NCBI GenBank assembly: GCA_026169815.1
Contig: JAPFDT010000025.1
Coordinates: 124,001-188,000 of the forward strand
Reading direction: 5' to 3'
Source: Pseudogracilibacillus sp.
Lineage (GTDB): Bacteria; Bacillota; Bacilli; Bacillales; Amphibacillaceae
DNA length: 64,000 nucleotides
In this document: piece after piece, positions 18,701-27,996 of the stretch
Numbering within the stretch: the stretch's first letter is position 1
Layout of the letters: every line of letters begins with the position of its first letter
The notes under the pieces: generated by a model
Database searches by the model: none
What the model was told of the DNA's origin: nothing
The model's input: only the letters and a program-made list of their open reading frames with translations
Position numbers and translations under genes: made by a program

Positions 18701-19261
18701 ATGCGCATCATAGCAGGAGATTTTAAAGGGAGAATAATTAAGGCTGTTCCAGGAAATGAAACAAGACCAACAAGTGATAAAATAAAGGAAGCGATTTTTC
18801 ATAAACTTGGTCCTTTCTTTAATGGAGGAAACTGTTTGGATCTGTTTGCTGGTAGCGGTTCTTTAGGTATAGAAGCGATAAGTCGGGGCATGGATCGTGT
18901 AACATTCGTTGAAAAAACAAATCAAGCATATCGAGTGATTCAACAAAATGTTACATCACTCTCATTAGAAGAACAAGCTGATATGTTGCGAATGGATGCT
19001 TTTCGTGCATTACCGCTGCTAAAAAAACAAGGTAAAAAATATGACTTAATATTAATAGATCCTCCTTATGAAAAAGTATCTTATCCAAAAATATTAGAAA
19101 CGATTCAACAAGAAGATTTATTAACTGACAACAGTCAAGTTTATGTTGAAACAAATTCCATTGAAGACCTTCAGTATGATAAAACATATTATACAGTTAC
19201 GTTTGAAAGAAAATATAGTCAAACAACAAGTGTCATAATATTGGAAAAAACTACCAAATAA
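18701..19261 (+). CDS. rsmD: 16S rRNA m2G966 methyltransferase RsmD
   Basis: SAM-dependent methyltransferase acting on G966 (E. coli numbering) of 16S rRNA. Motif I LDLFAGSGSLGIEA and the catalytic D-P-P-Y motif (LILIDPPYEK) are present, and the N-terminus MRIIAGDFKGR is typical. Start set at the ATG at 18701 after GAGGTGG, giving 186 residues; a TTG at 18689 overlaps the binding site. The gap to coaD is 18 nt, the usual rsmD-coaD pairing. Confidence 0.96.
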   Translation: MRIIAGDFKGRIIKAVPGNETRPTSDKIKEAIFHKLGPFFNGGNCLDLFAGSGSLGIEAISRGMDRVTFVEKTNQAYRVIQQNVTSLSLEEQADMLRMDAFRALPLLKKQGKKYDLILIDPPYEKVSYPKILETIQQEDLLTDNSQVYVETNSIEDLQYDKTYYTVTFERKYSQTTSVIILEKTTK

Positions 19262-19762
<501 letters not shown>

Positions 19763-19765
19763 TAA

Positions 19766-20977
19766 TCACTTATTATTAGCTTTGATGACACGATTTAATA
19801 AAATACATAGTGCAAGAAAAATCATTACTAAAGTAAAAATAGGCCCATGAGAAAAAATAAAATCTAAAATGGAATAAACTGATTTATCTTGTAAGGCAAT
19901 AGTAGGTAAATCAGTTTTTTTCGTCGTTGATTGAAAAAAGAATGGATATAGTATAACTGTTAAAATACTTGCTATCGTTGCATGAAGAATGCGCGCAAAA
20001 AAGTATGGATGAAAACGAATATCTGTATTTGCAATAATGCTAGCAACTTGTGCTTGGACTGATAATCCATTGAAGCCTAAGATGAAACTAATGACAGTAA
20101 GTTGAATGATTAAAGGTACATTATCTAAACTCGACACCATTTCTGCTCCTAGTGATATTTCAAATAATCCAGTCGATAATGGTTGGATGAGCTCACTCGG
20201 TACATGAAAGACATGTAAAATAGGTCGTAATACTGTATGAAGAATTTCAAATAATTTTAATTCATGTAAAAGAGTAGTAAATACCGAGAAAAAGATAATA
20301 AAGCCCCCGATCATTAATAACGTTTGAACAGAGGAGATAATTGCATCGCCAACAATTTGTCCAAAAGGTCGAGTGTTTTTAATCCGTGTATCGTGCATTT
20401 TTTGAAAAGCATATGTCATACCATGATTGTTGACAGATTTTGATTGGCTTGAATCTTCATCGTCTATTTTGTAAAAACGCATAGCAATACCGACAAGAAA
20501 ATTACTTGCATAATGACAGATTGCAATAAAAATGCCTAACGATGTATCGTAAAAAAACCCAACAGCAATTGCTCCAAAAATAAAAAGCGGACTAGAAGCA
20601 TTCGTGAAGGAAATAAGTCTTTCAGCTTCTATTTTACTAATCTCTTTATTTTTCCGAAGCAGTGCGGTTATTTTTGCTCCTGAAGGATACCCGCTTGCCA
20701 TTCCTACAATCCAAGCAAAACTCCCCACCCCAGGTACGTTGAATATTGGTCGCATAATTGGTTGAAAAATTACGCCAATAAATTGTACAATCCCAAAGCC
20801 GATTAATAATTCAGCCATAATAAAAAAGGGAAGTAAAGAAGGGAAAACAACTTCCCACCACGTATGTAAACCATGTACACTTGCATTAAAAGATACTTCT
20901 GGAAAAATAATAAGTGATATTGTCATACTCAACGTAAAACAAGCAATGCCTAATGTTTTCCACTTAGGTATGTCCAT
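19766..20977 (-). CDS. ylbJ: Sporulation integral membrane protein YlbJ
   Basis: 403-residue polytopic membrane protein with two nucleoside-recognition (gate) domains, as in B. subtilis YlbJ, needed for spore cortex formation and expressed under SigE. Recognisable pieces are the N-terminal half with GVGSFAWIVGMASGYPSGAKITA and the mirrored segment FEISLGAEMVSS. The start is the ATG at 20977 after AAGGGGGAAG; an extension upstream lacks a site. A SigE-like promoter lies upstream (21023-21052, minus strand). Confidence 0.93.
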   Translation of the reverse strand: MDIPKWKTLGIACFTLSMTISLIIFPEVSFNASVHGLHTWWEVVFPSLLPFFIMAELLIGFGIVQFIGVIFQPIMRPIFNVPGVGSFAWIVGMASGYPSGAKITALLRKNKEISKIEAERLISFTNASSPLFIFGAIAVGFFYDTSLGIFIAICHYASNFLVGIAMRFYKIDDEDSSQSKSVNNHGMTYAFQKMHDTRIKNTRPFGQIVGDAIISSVQTLLMIGGFIIFFSVFTTLLHELKLFEILHTVLRPILHVFHVPSELIQPLSTGLFEISLGAEMVSSLDNVPLIIQLTVISFILGFNGLSVQAQVASIIANTDIRFHPYFFARILHATIASILTVILYPFFFQSTTKKTDLPTIALQDKSVYSILDFIFSHGPIFTLVMIFLALCILLNRVIKANNK

Positions 20978-21022
20978 ATTAACTTCCCCCTTAAATGATT
21001 CATACAAAAAGTTCGTCTTATT

Positions 21023-21052
21023 TACTATACGCATTGAAATGTGTAAGTTATG
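21023..21052 (-). promoter_or_regulatory. SigE-like promoter of ylbJ
   Basis: On the minus strand: CATAACT (-35), a 14-bp spacer, then CGTATAGTA (-10). The -10 matches those found upstream of spoVD and gerR in this window. SigE control of ylbJ is known in B. subtilis; the site assignment is inference. Confidence 0.5.
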
Positions 21053-21133
21053 TTATAATTTTGATAAAGTTACTCTTTTTTCATTAAATGAGACATAGTA
21101 TGTCATAGTAGATATTAAATAAAGAAGGTGTCA

Positions 21134-22162
21134 ATGTTGCGTATATCAAAAAAATCACTCATTATTTCATCTCTCATTTTATTCATACTTTTTGTTGGTG
21201 TATCTTATGATCTTCCGTACTATATTTATAAGCCAGGTATGGTTAGTACTCTTGATGATGTTGTAGATATTGAGGAAAGAAAAGAAAGTGAAGGACACTT
21301 ATATTTAGTAACTGTAAGCGGTAGTCAAGCGACACCGATTCAACTACTTACAGCAAAGTTGGCTTCTTATCATGAAGTTGTGCCACTTGAAGTTGCCCGG
21401 CCAGAGGGAATATCAGATGAAGATTATAATGAACTTCAATTAAAAATGATGGAGAACTCACAAAACACTTCGAAATATGTTGCTTATGAAGCGGCAGGGA
21501 AAAACCCTGAAATTGAATTTAAGGGAGTTTATGTGATGCAAGTGGTCGAGGAAATGCCAGCAGACGGTATTGTAAAAATTGGTGATCGAATTAAAAGTGT
21601 GGATAATAACGAAATTAAAGAAGCAAAAGATTTAACAACTTATGTAGAAAATAAACAACCTGGAGAAGAAATAGAGTTAACAATTGTGAGAGATGAGCAA
21701 GAAATGACAGAAGTAATTAAAGTGACATCTTTTCCAGACGATGAAGAAAAAGTAGGTATTGGTATCCAACTAGTAACAGACGAGAAAGTAAATGTATCGC
21801 CTGAGATTTCATTTTCTAGTGGAAAAATCGGTGGGCCTAGTGCTGGGTTTATTTTTGCCTTAGAAATTTATAATCAATTAACAGCGGAAGATTTGACAAA
21901 AGGGTATGAAATCGTTGGAACAGGAGAGATTGATTATGAAGGCACGATTCATCGGATTGGTGGAATTGATAAAAAAGTAGTTGCTGCACATAAAGCAGGC
22001 ATTGATATCTTTTTTGCGCCAAATGAAGAAGGTAATATCGATTCTAACTACAATGAAGCACAAAAAGTAGCCGATGATATTGATACACCAATGGAGATTG
22101 TTCCCGTTGATACATTTGATGATGCATTGGATTATTTAGAGTCATTAGAACCCATTCGTTAA
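21134..22162 (+). CDS. ylbL: YlbL, PDZ-Lon membrane protease
   Basis: One N-terminal membrane helix (about 6-25), an extracellular PDZ domain (about 115-200) and a C-terminal Lon-type protease domain with a Ser-Lys dyad: Ser236 in G-G-P-S-A-G-F and Lys281 in GGIDKKVVAA. This is the YlbL/SepM architecture; B. subtilis YlbL has been linked to DNA-damage checkpoint recovery by degrading YneA. The start chosen is the ATG at 21134 after AAAGAAGG; a GTG two codons earlier overlaps the binding site. 342 residues. Convergent with tmcAL. Confidence 0.94.
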   Translation: MLRISKKSLIISSLILFILFVGVSYDLPYYIYKPGMVSTLDDVVDIEERKESEGHLYLVTVSGSQATPIQLLTAKLASYHEVVPLEVARPEGISDEDYNELQLKMMENSQNTSKYVAYEAAGKNPEIEFKGVYVMQVVEEMPADGIVKIGDRIKSVDNNEIKEAKDLTTYVENKQPGEEIELTIVRDEQEMTEVIKVTSFPDDEEKVGIGIQLVTDEKVNVSPEISFSSGKIGGPSAGFIFALEIYNQLTAEDLTKGYEIVGTGEIDYEGTIHRIGGIDKKVVAAHKAGIDIFFAPNEEGNIDSNYNEAQKVADDIDTPMEIVPVDTFDDALDYLESLEPIR

Positions 22163-22175
22163 AATTGGGTTCTAA
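22145..22175. terminator. Hairpin between ylbL and tmcAL
   Basis: Perfect 10-bp stem TTAGAACCCA (22145-22154)/TGGGTTCTAA (22166-22175) spans the ylbL stop and touches the tmcAL stop. T-runs are poor, so it may act more as a 3'-end stabiliser for the two convergent genes. Confidence 0.5.
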
Positions 22176-23381
22176 TCACCTTTTAAAAATTGGACCCATA
22201 AAAGATTGTTTGCGCAGTTTAATCCGCGTATGTGCGTCTAAAACAGCATAGTAAGCATCTGTAGCTCTTTCATCTATTGTAATGTCTGCAGGCGAATCTC
22301 GTTTTATATTCGTAATGAGTGGAACAGTAAATTGTTTTTTACGTTGATTTATATAGGCTTGCCCAAGGTCACTCATTCCTAATAATCGTAAGTATGGTAT
22401 GTTGTTATCATTTGTAAAAGGTTTTATAGCTTGTTTTGTAGTATTAGTTAATATATGGACGAACATACGTTGTAATCGTGTTTGTGTGTAACGTTTCGTT
22501 TTTATTTTATCTAACCAATGAGCAAAGGAATGAGCATGGCGAGCGGTTTGTTTTATTCTGTTTTCTAATCCTTCATCAACGCCTAAGATAGTGGCTAATT
22601 GTTCCGACTCCATTGTCATTACTTTATAATGAAGTAGCGGAAAATAATGTTCCCAGTGATGCCATATAGTAGTTGTTTTTTTATATTCGTTTAATTGTTG
22701 GACAGTAGCTTCAGGTAAAGTATGTGTGATATCTTTTGTTTGCTTGTCTTTATGAAGAGCTTTACGAATACTAGTTGCACTAGCGATATGGTCGTTAATT
22801 GTCTCATCATGATAGTCATTGTTGATTCGTTTAATCGTTAATGGTTTTATAGTTAAATGCTCGTTTATGATTGTTTTTGTATAACTTAATCCTAAAATAT
22901 TATTAGGCTGCATAACATCTAATGATGAAATACCAATCTTTTTATAAGCTTCATTACTCGCTTGAGGAAATGCATAGCCTTGATCCATATAATATTTAAC
23001 TAAATTATCATATTTATTTTGTGACTTATTTAATGTATGGACAGTTTGAATAAATGGTTCGATTGAGCCTATTTCACTTCCAAAACAAATTGAATCTACT
23101 CCTAATTCATGCAATGAACGTAGAGCTCCTTTAGCAAATAGTTCACTACTTTGTACTGCATATGGATATGGTAATTCTAAGACGATATCAACTCCGCTAT
23201 TTAAAGCAGCGCGCGTTCGAAAATGTTTATCGATAATAGCCGGTTCGCCGCGCTGGAGAAAGTTTCCACTCAGAATGGCTATTATAACTGTAGCCCCTGA
23301 CAATGCTTTCGCTTCTTTAAGGTGATGAAGATGTCCATTGTGAAAGGGATTGTATTCGACAATTAGTCCACATGCTTTCAT
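22176..23381 (-). CDS. tmcAL: tRNA(Met) cytidine acetate ligase TmcAL (YlbM)
   Basis: ATP-dependent enzyme that uses acetate to acetylate C34 of elongator tRNA-Met. 401 residues. The nucleotidyltransferase-like N-terminus is clear: MKACGLIVEYNPFHNGHLHHL, then LSGNFLQRGEPAI and the ELPYPYAVQSSE segment. Start at the ATG at 23381 after GAGGAGTG; an upstream in-frame extension is not supported. It is divergent from ylbN and convergent with ylbL, as in B. subtilis. Confidence 0.94.
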   Translation of the reverse strand: MKACGLIVEYNPFHNGHLHHLKEAKALSGATVIIAILSGNFLQRGEPAIIDKHFRTRAALNSGVDIVLELPYPYAVQSSELFAKGALRSLHELGVDSICFGSEIGSIEPFIQTVHTLNKSQNKYDNLVKYYMDQGYAFPQASNEAYKKIGISSLDVMQPNNILGLSYTKTIINEHLTIKPLTIKRINNDYHDETINDHIASATSIRKALHKDKQTKDITHTLPEATVQQLNEYKKTTTIWHHWEHYFPLLHYKVMTMESEQLATILGVDEGLENRIKQTARHAHSFAHWLDKIKTKRYTQTRLQRMFVHILTNTTKQAIKPFTNDNNIPYLRLLGMSDLGQAYINQRKKQFTVPLITNIKRDSPADITIDERATDAYYAVLDAHTRIKLRKQSFMGPIFKR

Positions 23382-23458
23382 TTGTGCCACTCCTCGTATA
23401 TAATGTATTATATTGTAGCAAATCATAGAGGATATCTAAAGAATATGATATAAAAAGG

Positions 23459-23487
23459 TTGACAAATTGTGATTTTTCTTATAAAAT
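23459..23487 (+). promoter_or_regulatory. SigA promoter of ylbN-rpmF
   Basis: Consensus TTGACA (23459-23464), 17-bp spacer, TAAAAT (23482-23487), 27 nt before the ylbN start. It is one of the best SigA matches in the window and fits expression of a ribosomal protein. Confidence 0.8.
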
Positions 23488-23514
23488 TACTCTTGTTGTC
23501 TTGAGGTGATAACT

Positions 23515-24042
23515 ATGAAATTTTCTATTATGGAACTTCAAAAAGAAACATTTGATGGTGCTGTATCCTTTGATGAATCAGTTGATGTCTCAGAATTAGA
23601 GACACTTAATAATGATATTAGAGAAATAGGATCAGTACGAGTAAAAGGAATATGTACGATGGATAAAGATGAATTTGTTTTCTCTTTTACAATTAAAGGA
23701 GAAATGATTTTACCATGTGCACGTACTTTAGTTGATGTACAATATCCATTTGATATTCGAGCAACAGAAATCTTCTCAACTTCCCTTCATATTGCTGAAG
23801 AGGATGAAGAAGATGGTGTGCATCAAATATTAGAAGATACGCTAGATTTGACACCATATATAATGGAAAATATTATTTTATCTATGCCATATCGTGTTTT
23901 TTCTAATGAAAAAGCAATTGAAGATGGGGAAGGTTGGTCATTCTTTATCGAAGATGACTATGAGGAAAAGCAACAAGAAACGATTGATCCACGCTTAGCC
24001 AAATTACAGAGCTTACTGGACAATGATAAAAATAATGAATAA
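23515..24042 (+). CDS. ylbN: YceD/DUF177 family protein YlbN
   Basis: 175-residue acidic cytosolic protein of the YceD family, which in E. coli and plants is needed for 23S rRNA accumulation. The zinc-site-like stretch here is reduced to [14 protein letters not shown], the usual conserved core. Start at the ATG at 23515 after GAGGTGA; an in-frame GTG at 23506 is inside the binding site. It is paired with rpmF 29 nt downstream, the near-universal arrangement. Confidence 0.92.
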   Translation: MKFSIMELQKETFDGAVSFDESVDVSELETLNNDIREIGSVRVKGICTMDKDEFVFSFTIKGEMILPCARTLVDVQYPFDIRATEIFSTSLHIAEEDEEDGVHQILEDTLDLTPYIMENIILSMPYRVFSNEKAIEDGEGWSFFIEDDYEEKQQETIDPRLAKLQSLLDNDKNNE

Positions 24043-24071
24043 TTTTATTTAGTTTGAAGGGGGTGGACGTC

Positions 24072-24248
24072 ATGGCAGTACCTAAGAGAAGAACATCGAA
24101 AAAAGTAACAAATCAACGTCGTACTCATAAGAAATTGCATACACCAGGTTTAGTAGAATGCTCAAACTGTGGAGAATTAACAAAACCACATTACGTATGT
24201 AAATCATGCGGACAATACGGTGATAAAGAAGTAGTAGATGCAAACTAA
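24072..24248 (+). CDS. rpmF: Ribosomal protein bL32
   Basis: 58-residue large-subunit protein with the N-terminus [11 protein letters not shown]. It has an intact zinc ribbon, C-S-N-C then C-K-S-C, so it is the zinc-binding form. Start at the ATG at 24072 after GAAGGGGGTGG. Terminator downstream. Confidence 0.98.
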   Translation: MAVPKRRTSKKVTNQRRTHKKLHTPGLVECSNCGELTKPHYVCKSCGQYGDKEVVDAN

Positions 24249-24270
24249 TATCTTATAAACGTAAGATAGA

Positions 24271-24306
24271 AAAACAGATCAATTTAGTTGATCTGTTTTT
24301 TGTTTT
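24271..24306 (+). terminator. Terminator after rpmF
   Basis: AAAACAGATCAA/TTGATCTGTTTT stem with a short loop and T-run. Confidence 0.92.
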
Positions 24307-24323
24307 GCTTATTTATATATGTA

Positions 24324-24415
24324 CTAACTTCATAAGTTTGCGGTAGCGAACTTATGAAGTTAGTTGAGGTGTTGCCTGCGGAAAGCGAAGTAGGTTTCTG
24401 AAGCGTAGCCCACGC
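24324..24415 (+). repeat. Partial palindromic repeat, copy C, with adjoining 15-bp hairpin
   Basis: CTAACTTCATAAGTT (24324-24338) is followed by a 10-nt loop and its perfect reverse complement (24349-24363). Immediately after comes TAGTTGAGGTGTTGCC-T-GCGGAAAGCG, which matches the right inner part of copy D (reverse complement of about 54150-54178) at nearly every position. The left half and closing stem of the element are missing. The remaining 190 bp up to the next gene hold nothing recognisable. Confidence 0.6.
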
Positions 24416-24608
24416 TGAAATAACATATAATTTATCCGGTTTTTTTTAGTTGCTTTAATTAGCTACCAACACTATTTTACAAAAAGCTATTTAATTGTTC
24501 TTTGGAAAATATGAATAATGAAATTAATCTATAGAAGTAAAATTAAAGCGGATTCATATTGATTGTGTTATGCTATAAGAAGAATTTCCGAGAAAAAGAG
24601 GGGTTTAC

Positions 24609-25367
24609 ATGGATGACGTAATTTCATATGAAGAAAAAGATGGTTATGGTATTTTATTCATTAATCGACCGAATAAAAGAAATGCAATCTCCACAACAAT
24701 GGCGGAAGAGTTGTTAGAATTATTTCAAGAAATTAAAGAACATTCGATTCGTTTCTTATTAATTAAGAGTGCTGGAGATGATGTCTTTTGCGCAGGTGGG
24801 GATTTAAATGATTTTCATAGTAACTTAAATGAAGAGCAAGCGTACGAGATGTTAAGTACGATGAAACAAGTGTTGTATCAAATTGTCTCATTCCCAGTAC
24901 CGACAATTTGTTTATTGCAAGGACAAGCATTAGGTGGTGGCTGTGAGTTGGCGACAGCTTGTGATATACGTATTGCTAAAGAAGGAACAAAATTTGGTTT
25001 CGTCCAAACTAGTTTAGGTATTTTACCGGGTTGGGGTGGAGGAGCGTTACTTTATGAAAAAGTACATCCGAGTTTTGCTCTTGATTGGATTACGCAGGCG
25101 AAAGTATATCAAGCTAATGAATTATTGAAAAAAGGTTGGTTACATAACGTTGTTTCAGAAGAAAATTGGAATAACGAAGCAGATATTTTACATAATTATA
25201 TTACAAAATCGGTTGATCAAATGTCATATTTAAAGAGTCAATATATTGAATCAATGTCTTTGCCAACATTGTTTGAAAAGATGGAAAAAGAATCTACTCG
25301 TTGTGCTAGTTTATGGAGTTCTGAGGAACATCAAGCAGTCGTACAGAGCTTTTTAAATAAGCAATAA
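24609..25367 (+). CDS. Enoyl-CoA hydratase/isomerase family protein
   Basis: Crotonase-fold enzyme of 252 residues. Both oxyanion-hole segments are visible: F-C-A-G-G-D-L-N-D-F and A-L-G-G-G-C-E-L-A. The usual catalytic glutamates are not clearly placed (the second site reads VQTSLGILPGWGGG), so hydratase, isomerase or thioesterase activity cannot be decided; 3-hydroxyisobutyryl-CoA hydrolase-like enzymes also share these motifs. It stands alone between rpmF and gerR, where B. subtilis has no such gene. GAGGGG lies before the ATG. Confidence 0.85.
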   Translation: MDDVISYEEKDGYGILFINRPNKRNAISTTMAEELLELFQEIKEHSIRFLLIKSAGDDVFCAGGDLNDFHSNLNEEQAYEMLSTMKQVLYQIVSFPVPTICLLQGQALGGGCELATACDIRIAKEGTKFGFVQTSLGILPGWGGGALLYEKVHPSFALDWITQAKVYQANELLKKGWLHNVVSEENWNNEADILHNYITKSVDQMSYLKSQYIESMSLPTLFEKMEKESTRCASLWSSEEHQAVVQSFLNKQ

Positions 25368-25410
25368 TTTTATTAAATTGAACTAACATAGCCTATTTGA
25401 TGTAAAGTAA

Positions 25411-25440
25411 TTCTATCAATTGAAACTCCTGCATATAGTA
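25411..25440 (+). promoter_or_regulatory. SigE-like promoter of gerR
   Basis: TTCTATC (25411-25417), 14-bp spacer, CATATAGTA (25432-25440). The spoVD promoter region has the same -10 and nearly the same -35 at the same spacing. gerR is SigE-dependent in B. subtilis. Confidence 0.6.
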
Positions 25441-25466
25441 ATATAAATCTATGTAGGAGGACTAAG

Positions 25467-25940
25467 ATGCGGAAACAGAGGCAAGATGGTTGGACGAAAG
25501 AGGAAGATGTTTTATTAACAGAAACAGTATTAAGGCATATCCAAACTGGAAAAACGCAATTAGAAGCGTTTAAGCAAGCGGCAGAAGCGTTGTCAAGAAC
25601 ACCAGCTGCTTGTGGTTATCGTTGGAATGCGACGATTCGACAGCAACATCTAGAAGCGATTGATTTAGCACGAAATAATCGTAAGAAGAAAAGTCAGCTA
25701 GATTCACTAGCATTACATGATGACGATAAACAAATCCTTGACTCGGTTATTAGTATGTTAGAAAATATTAAATCACCAAATCTTCATACAAATGCGACTG
25801 TAGATAGTGCGACGTTGAGAAGGTTACATCACTTACAAGTGGAGAATCAAAAATTACAACAAGAAGTGAAAAAATACCGAGAAGCATGGCAAGAGATGAA
25901 TCATGTATGGAACTGGATTGAAAAAAGCAATGAACATTAA
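25467..25940 (+). CDS. gerR: RsfA-family sporulation regulator GerR (YlbO)
   Basis: 157-residue DNA-binding protein with an N-terminal Myb/SANT-like domain (about 6-60: DGWTKEEDVLLTETVLRHI, ALSRTPAACGYRWNATIR) and a C-terminal coiled coil (about 110-150). B. subtilis GerR is a mother-cell regulator acting in the SigE regulon. The gene position before ylbP and panE supports GerR rather than RsfA. Start ATG after GTAGGAGGAC. Confidence 0.88.
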   Translation: MRKQRQDGWTKEEDVLLTETVLRHIQTGKTQLEAFKQAAEALSRTPAACGYRWNATIRQQHLEAIDLARNNRKKKSQLDSLALHDDDKQILDSVISMLENIKSPNLHTNATVDSATLRRLHHLQVENQKLQQEVKKYREAWQEMNHVWNWIEKSNEH

Positions 25941-25965
25941 CGTTTGATAATGTTCATTGCTATAT
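25925..25965. terminator. Bidirectional terminator between gerR and ylbP
   Basis: Perfect 13-bp stem GCAATGAACATTA (25927-25939)/TAATGTTCATTGC (25948-25960). An A-run on the left gives a U-run for the minus-strand transcript, and TATATTTTTA follows on the plus strand. Confidence 0.85.
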
Positions 25966-25967
25966 TT

Positions 25968-26474
25968 TTACTCTTTACTTGTACTCTTATCTATAGGAGG
26001 ATTAATAGCTTCTTTTACACCTTCAGGAAGCCAAATATATGGGTTTTCTCCTAAATCTCTTTCGATATTATACGATGCTGCCTCAAAGCCCATTCTTTCC
26101 CAAAATTCATTCGCTTGGATAAATTGATTCGTTTTTATCGGCAACTGAAAACTTTTAGCAAAGTTAACGAGTGCGCGAGCATATCCTTGATTGCGATAAT
26201 CTGGTAACACTTCTAATTTCCATAAAACTAAATAATCTTGTGGTGGATTGAAATAATCGTCATACTTAGCAGAACGCTCATATAAGCTCATTCTAGCAAC
26301 TAATGTATTGCCATAATAAATCCCATAAAAAGGTGATTTACTATCGCTATCAATCATTTCATTTTTTAAATCTTCGTGCATGGATAACTCTTGATTACCA
26401 TAAGCTTGAAAACGCTTAAAATCTTCTAATGTCTTATAGTTGATTAACAACCTTTCTACCTGGATACCTACCAT
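25968..26474 (-). CDS. ylbP: GNAT-family N-acetyltransferase YlbP
   Basis: 168 residues with a GNAT core: the beta4-alpha3 region is LWKLEVLPDYRNQGYARALVNFAK, where R-N-Q-G-Y-A is the acetyl-CoA pyrophosphate loop. Matches YlbP by position (gerR-ylbP-panE) and length. Substrate unknown. The ATG at 26474 follows GGGAAGA. Confidence 0.88.
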   Translation of the reverse strand: MVGIQVERLLINYKTLEDFKRFQAYGNQELSMHEDLKNEMIDSDSKSPFYGIYYGNTLVARMSLYERSAKYDDYFNPPQDYLVLWKLEVLPDYRNQGYARALVNFAKSFQLPIKTNQFIQANEFWERMGFEAASYNIERDLGENPYIWLPEGVKEAINPPIDKSTSKE

Positions 26475-26642
26475 AATAAGATCTTCCCTTTCTATTTCTA
26501 TGTTGTTTATCTCTTTTATTTATTATAGTATAAATAATTGGATAAAGAAATGACTGCAAAATGTTAAGTGATACATTTTAGCAATACAAACCTATTACTT
26601 TTTGTTATAGTCTGATTATTTTAATGGATGGAGATAGAGAAT

Positions 26643-27527
26643 ATGAATATCGCTGTTATCGGTGGAGGATCTATTGGTTTATTAATTAGTTCATATTTAG
26701 CAGAACAACACAATGTTTCTTTATATGTTCGACGAGAATCGCAAAAGAAGAAAATCAATCGCGAGCAAATTAATCGAATGAAGCATGGAGAACATCATCG
26801 TACTACAACTGTTGATGCAAAATTGCTTGACGACATACAAGCAAATATGGATCTTTGCATTATTTGTGTAAAACAAACCCAATTACATGACGTGTTAACA
26901 ACACTCAAGATGATTGAAGCCCACGTACCGTTATTATTTTTACAAAATGGGATGGGACATATTGAGATGTTAGCACATATTCCAAATCCTATTTATGTTG
27001 GTGTGATCAATCATGGATCACATAGAACGTTAGATAATGAAGTACATCATTTAGGGAGTGGCTCAATAGATGTAGCAAATCTTACAGGTATCAACTCTCA
27101 ATTAGAAACGTTAGTTAATTCTTTACATAATACAATGTTCCCTGTTTATTATCATGCTAAATGGGAATTAATATTGAAAGAAAAATTACTCGTAAATGCA
27201 GTTATTAATCCTTTAACAGCATTATTTGATGTAGCTAATGGGAAAATTATTACAAATAAGTTTATTAATCAGTTAGCTAAAGAGCTTTGTAATGAGACAG
27301 CAGGCGTATTACAATTACCATTAACATCATCATGGCAAAGAGTAAAGTCGATTGCGGAACAAACGAGTGAAAATGTATCTTCAATGCGCTCTGATATTCA
27401 AAGTAAACGTGAAACTGAAATCGAAGCAATTACTGGCTATATTTTACAGACAGCAAATAGTCCGGTACCTTATACAAAGTTTGTGTATGATGGAATTTTA
27501 GCGTTACAACTAGAGAGGACAGAGTAA
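26643..27527 (+). CDS. panE: 2-dehydropantoate 2-reductase
   Basis: NADPH enzyme that makes pantoate for pantothenate and CoA. The N-terminal dinucleotide loop is IAVIGGGSIGLLIS, with LFLQNGMGH in the middle and KLLVNAVINPLTAL holding the catalytic Lys and Asn. 294 residues from the ATG at 26643 (GGAGA 8 nt upstream); an ATG five codons earlier is possible but overlaps the binding site. Equivalent to B. subtilis ylbQ. The next gene starts 1 nt after the stop. Confidence 0.92.
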   Translation: MNIAVIGGGSIGLLISSYLAEQHNVSLYVRRESQKKKINREQINRMKHGEHHRTTTVDAKLLDDIQANMDLCIICVKQTQLHDVLTTLKMIEAHVPLLFLQNGMGHIEMLAHIPNPIYVGVINHGSHRTLDNEVHHLGSGSIDVANLTGINSQLETLVNSLHNTMFPVYYHAKWELILKEKLLVNAVINPLTALFDVANGKIITNKFINQLAKELCNETAGVLQLPLTSSWQRVKSIAEQTSENVSSMRSDIQSKRETEIEAITGYILQTANSPVPYTKFVYDGILALQLERTE

Positions 27528-27528
27528 A

Positions 27529-27912
27529 ATGAAGAGTATGCTTTTAAGTTACGGATCTTATATTTTAATGGGCGCACCAATTATTATGTCTATTTTAATC
27601 TATTCACTCGGTATGAAAGTTACGAATAACCAATGGAAATCAATTCATAAATCAGTGCAATGGTCAGCAATTTTTTATGTAATTGCGGTTGAATTATTAG
27701 TAAAAACATTATTTAATATACGTTTAATTGGTTATATCGTCATCTTGTTAATTTTAGTTGCAGCATATACATTGGTTATGCAATGGAAACAAGGGAAAGA
27801 TGTAGAGTTGTTAACAGGATTAAGAATAATGTGGCGAGTTAGTTTTTTATTATTTTCTTTCGTATATTGTGGATTAGTAATCTACATCATTGTTTATTAT
27901 GTCGTGTTATAA
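27529..27912 (+). CDS. DUF3397-type small membrane protein
   Basis: 127 residues, four hydrophobic segments (about 8-27, 45-62, 65-83, 100-124) with short basic loops. This matches the DUF3397 family often found between panE and bshC in bacilli; function unknown. Start ATG 1 nt after panE, with GAGAGGA inside the panE end, so translation is coupled. Confidence 0.75.
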   Translation: MKSMLLSYGSYILMGAPIIMSILIYSLGMKVTNNQWKSIHKSVQWSAIFYVIAVELLVKTLFNIRLIGYIVILLILVAAYTLVMQWKQGKDVELLTGLRIMWRVSFLLFSFVYCGLVIYIIVYYVVL

Positions 27913-27996
27913 TTTTACGAGTGAAACAGATTACATGAAAATAGTCATCGTTTCAAGTAAAATACAAAATGAATACAGTTAAAGGAGACGCAAAAG

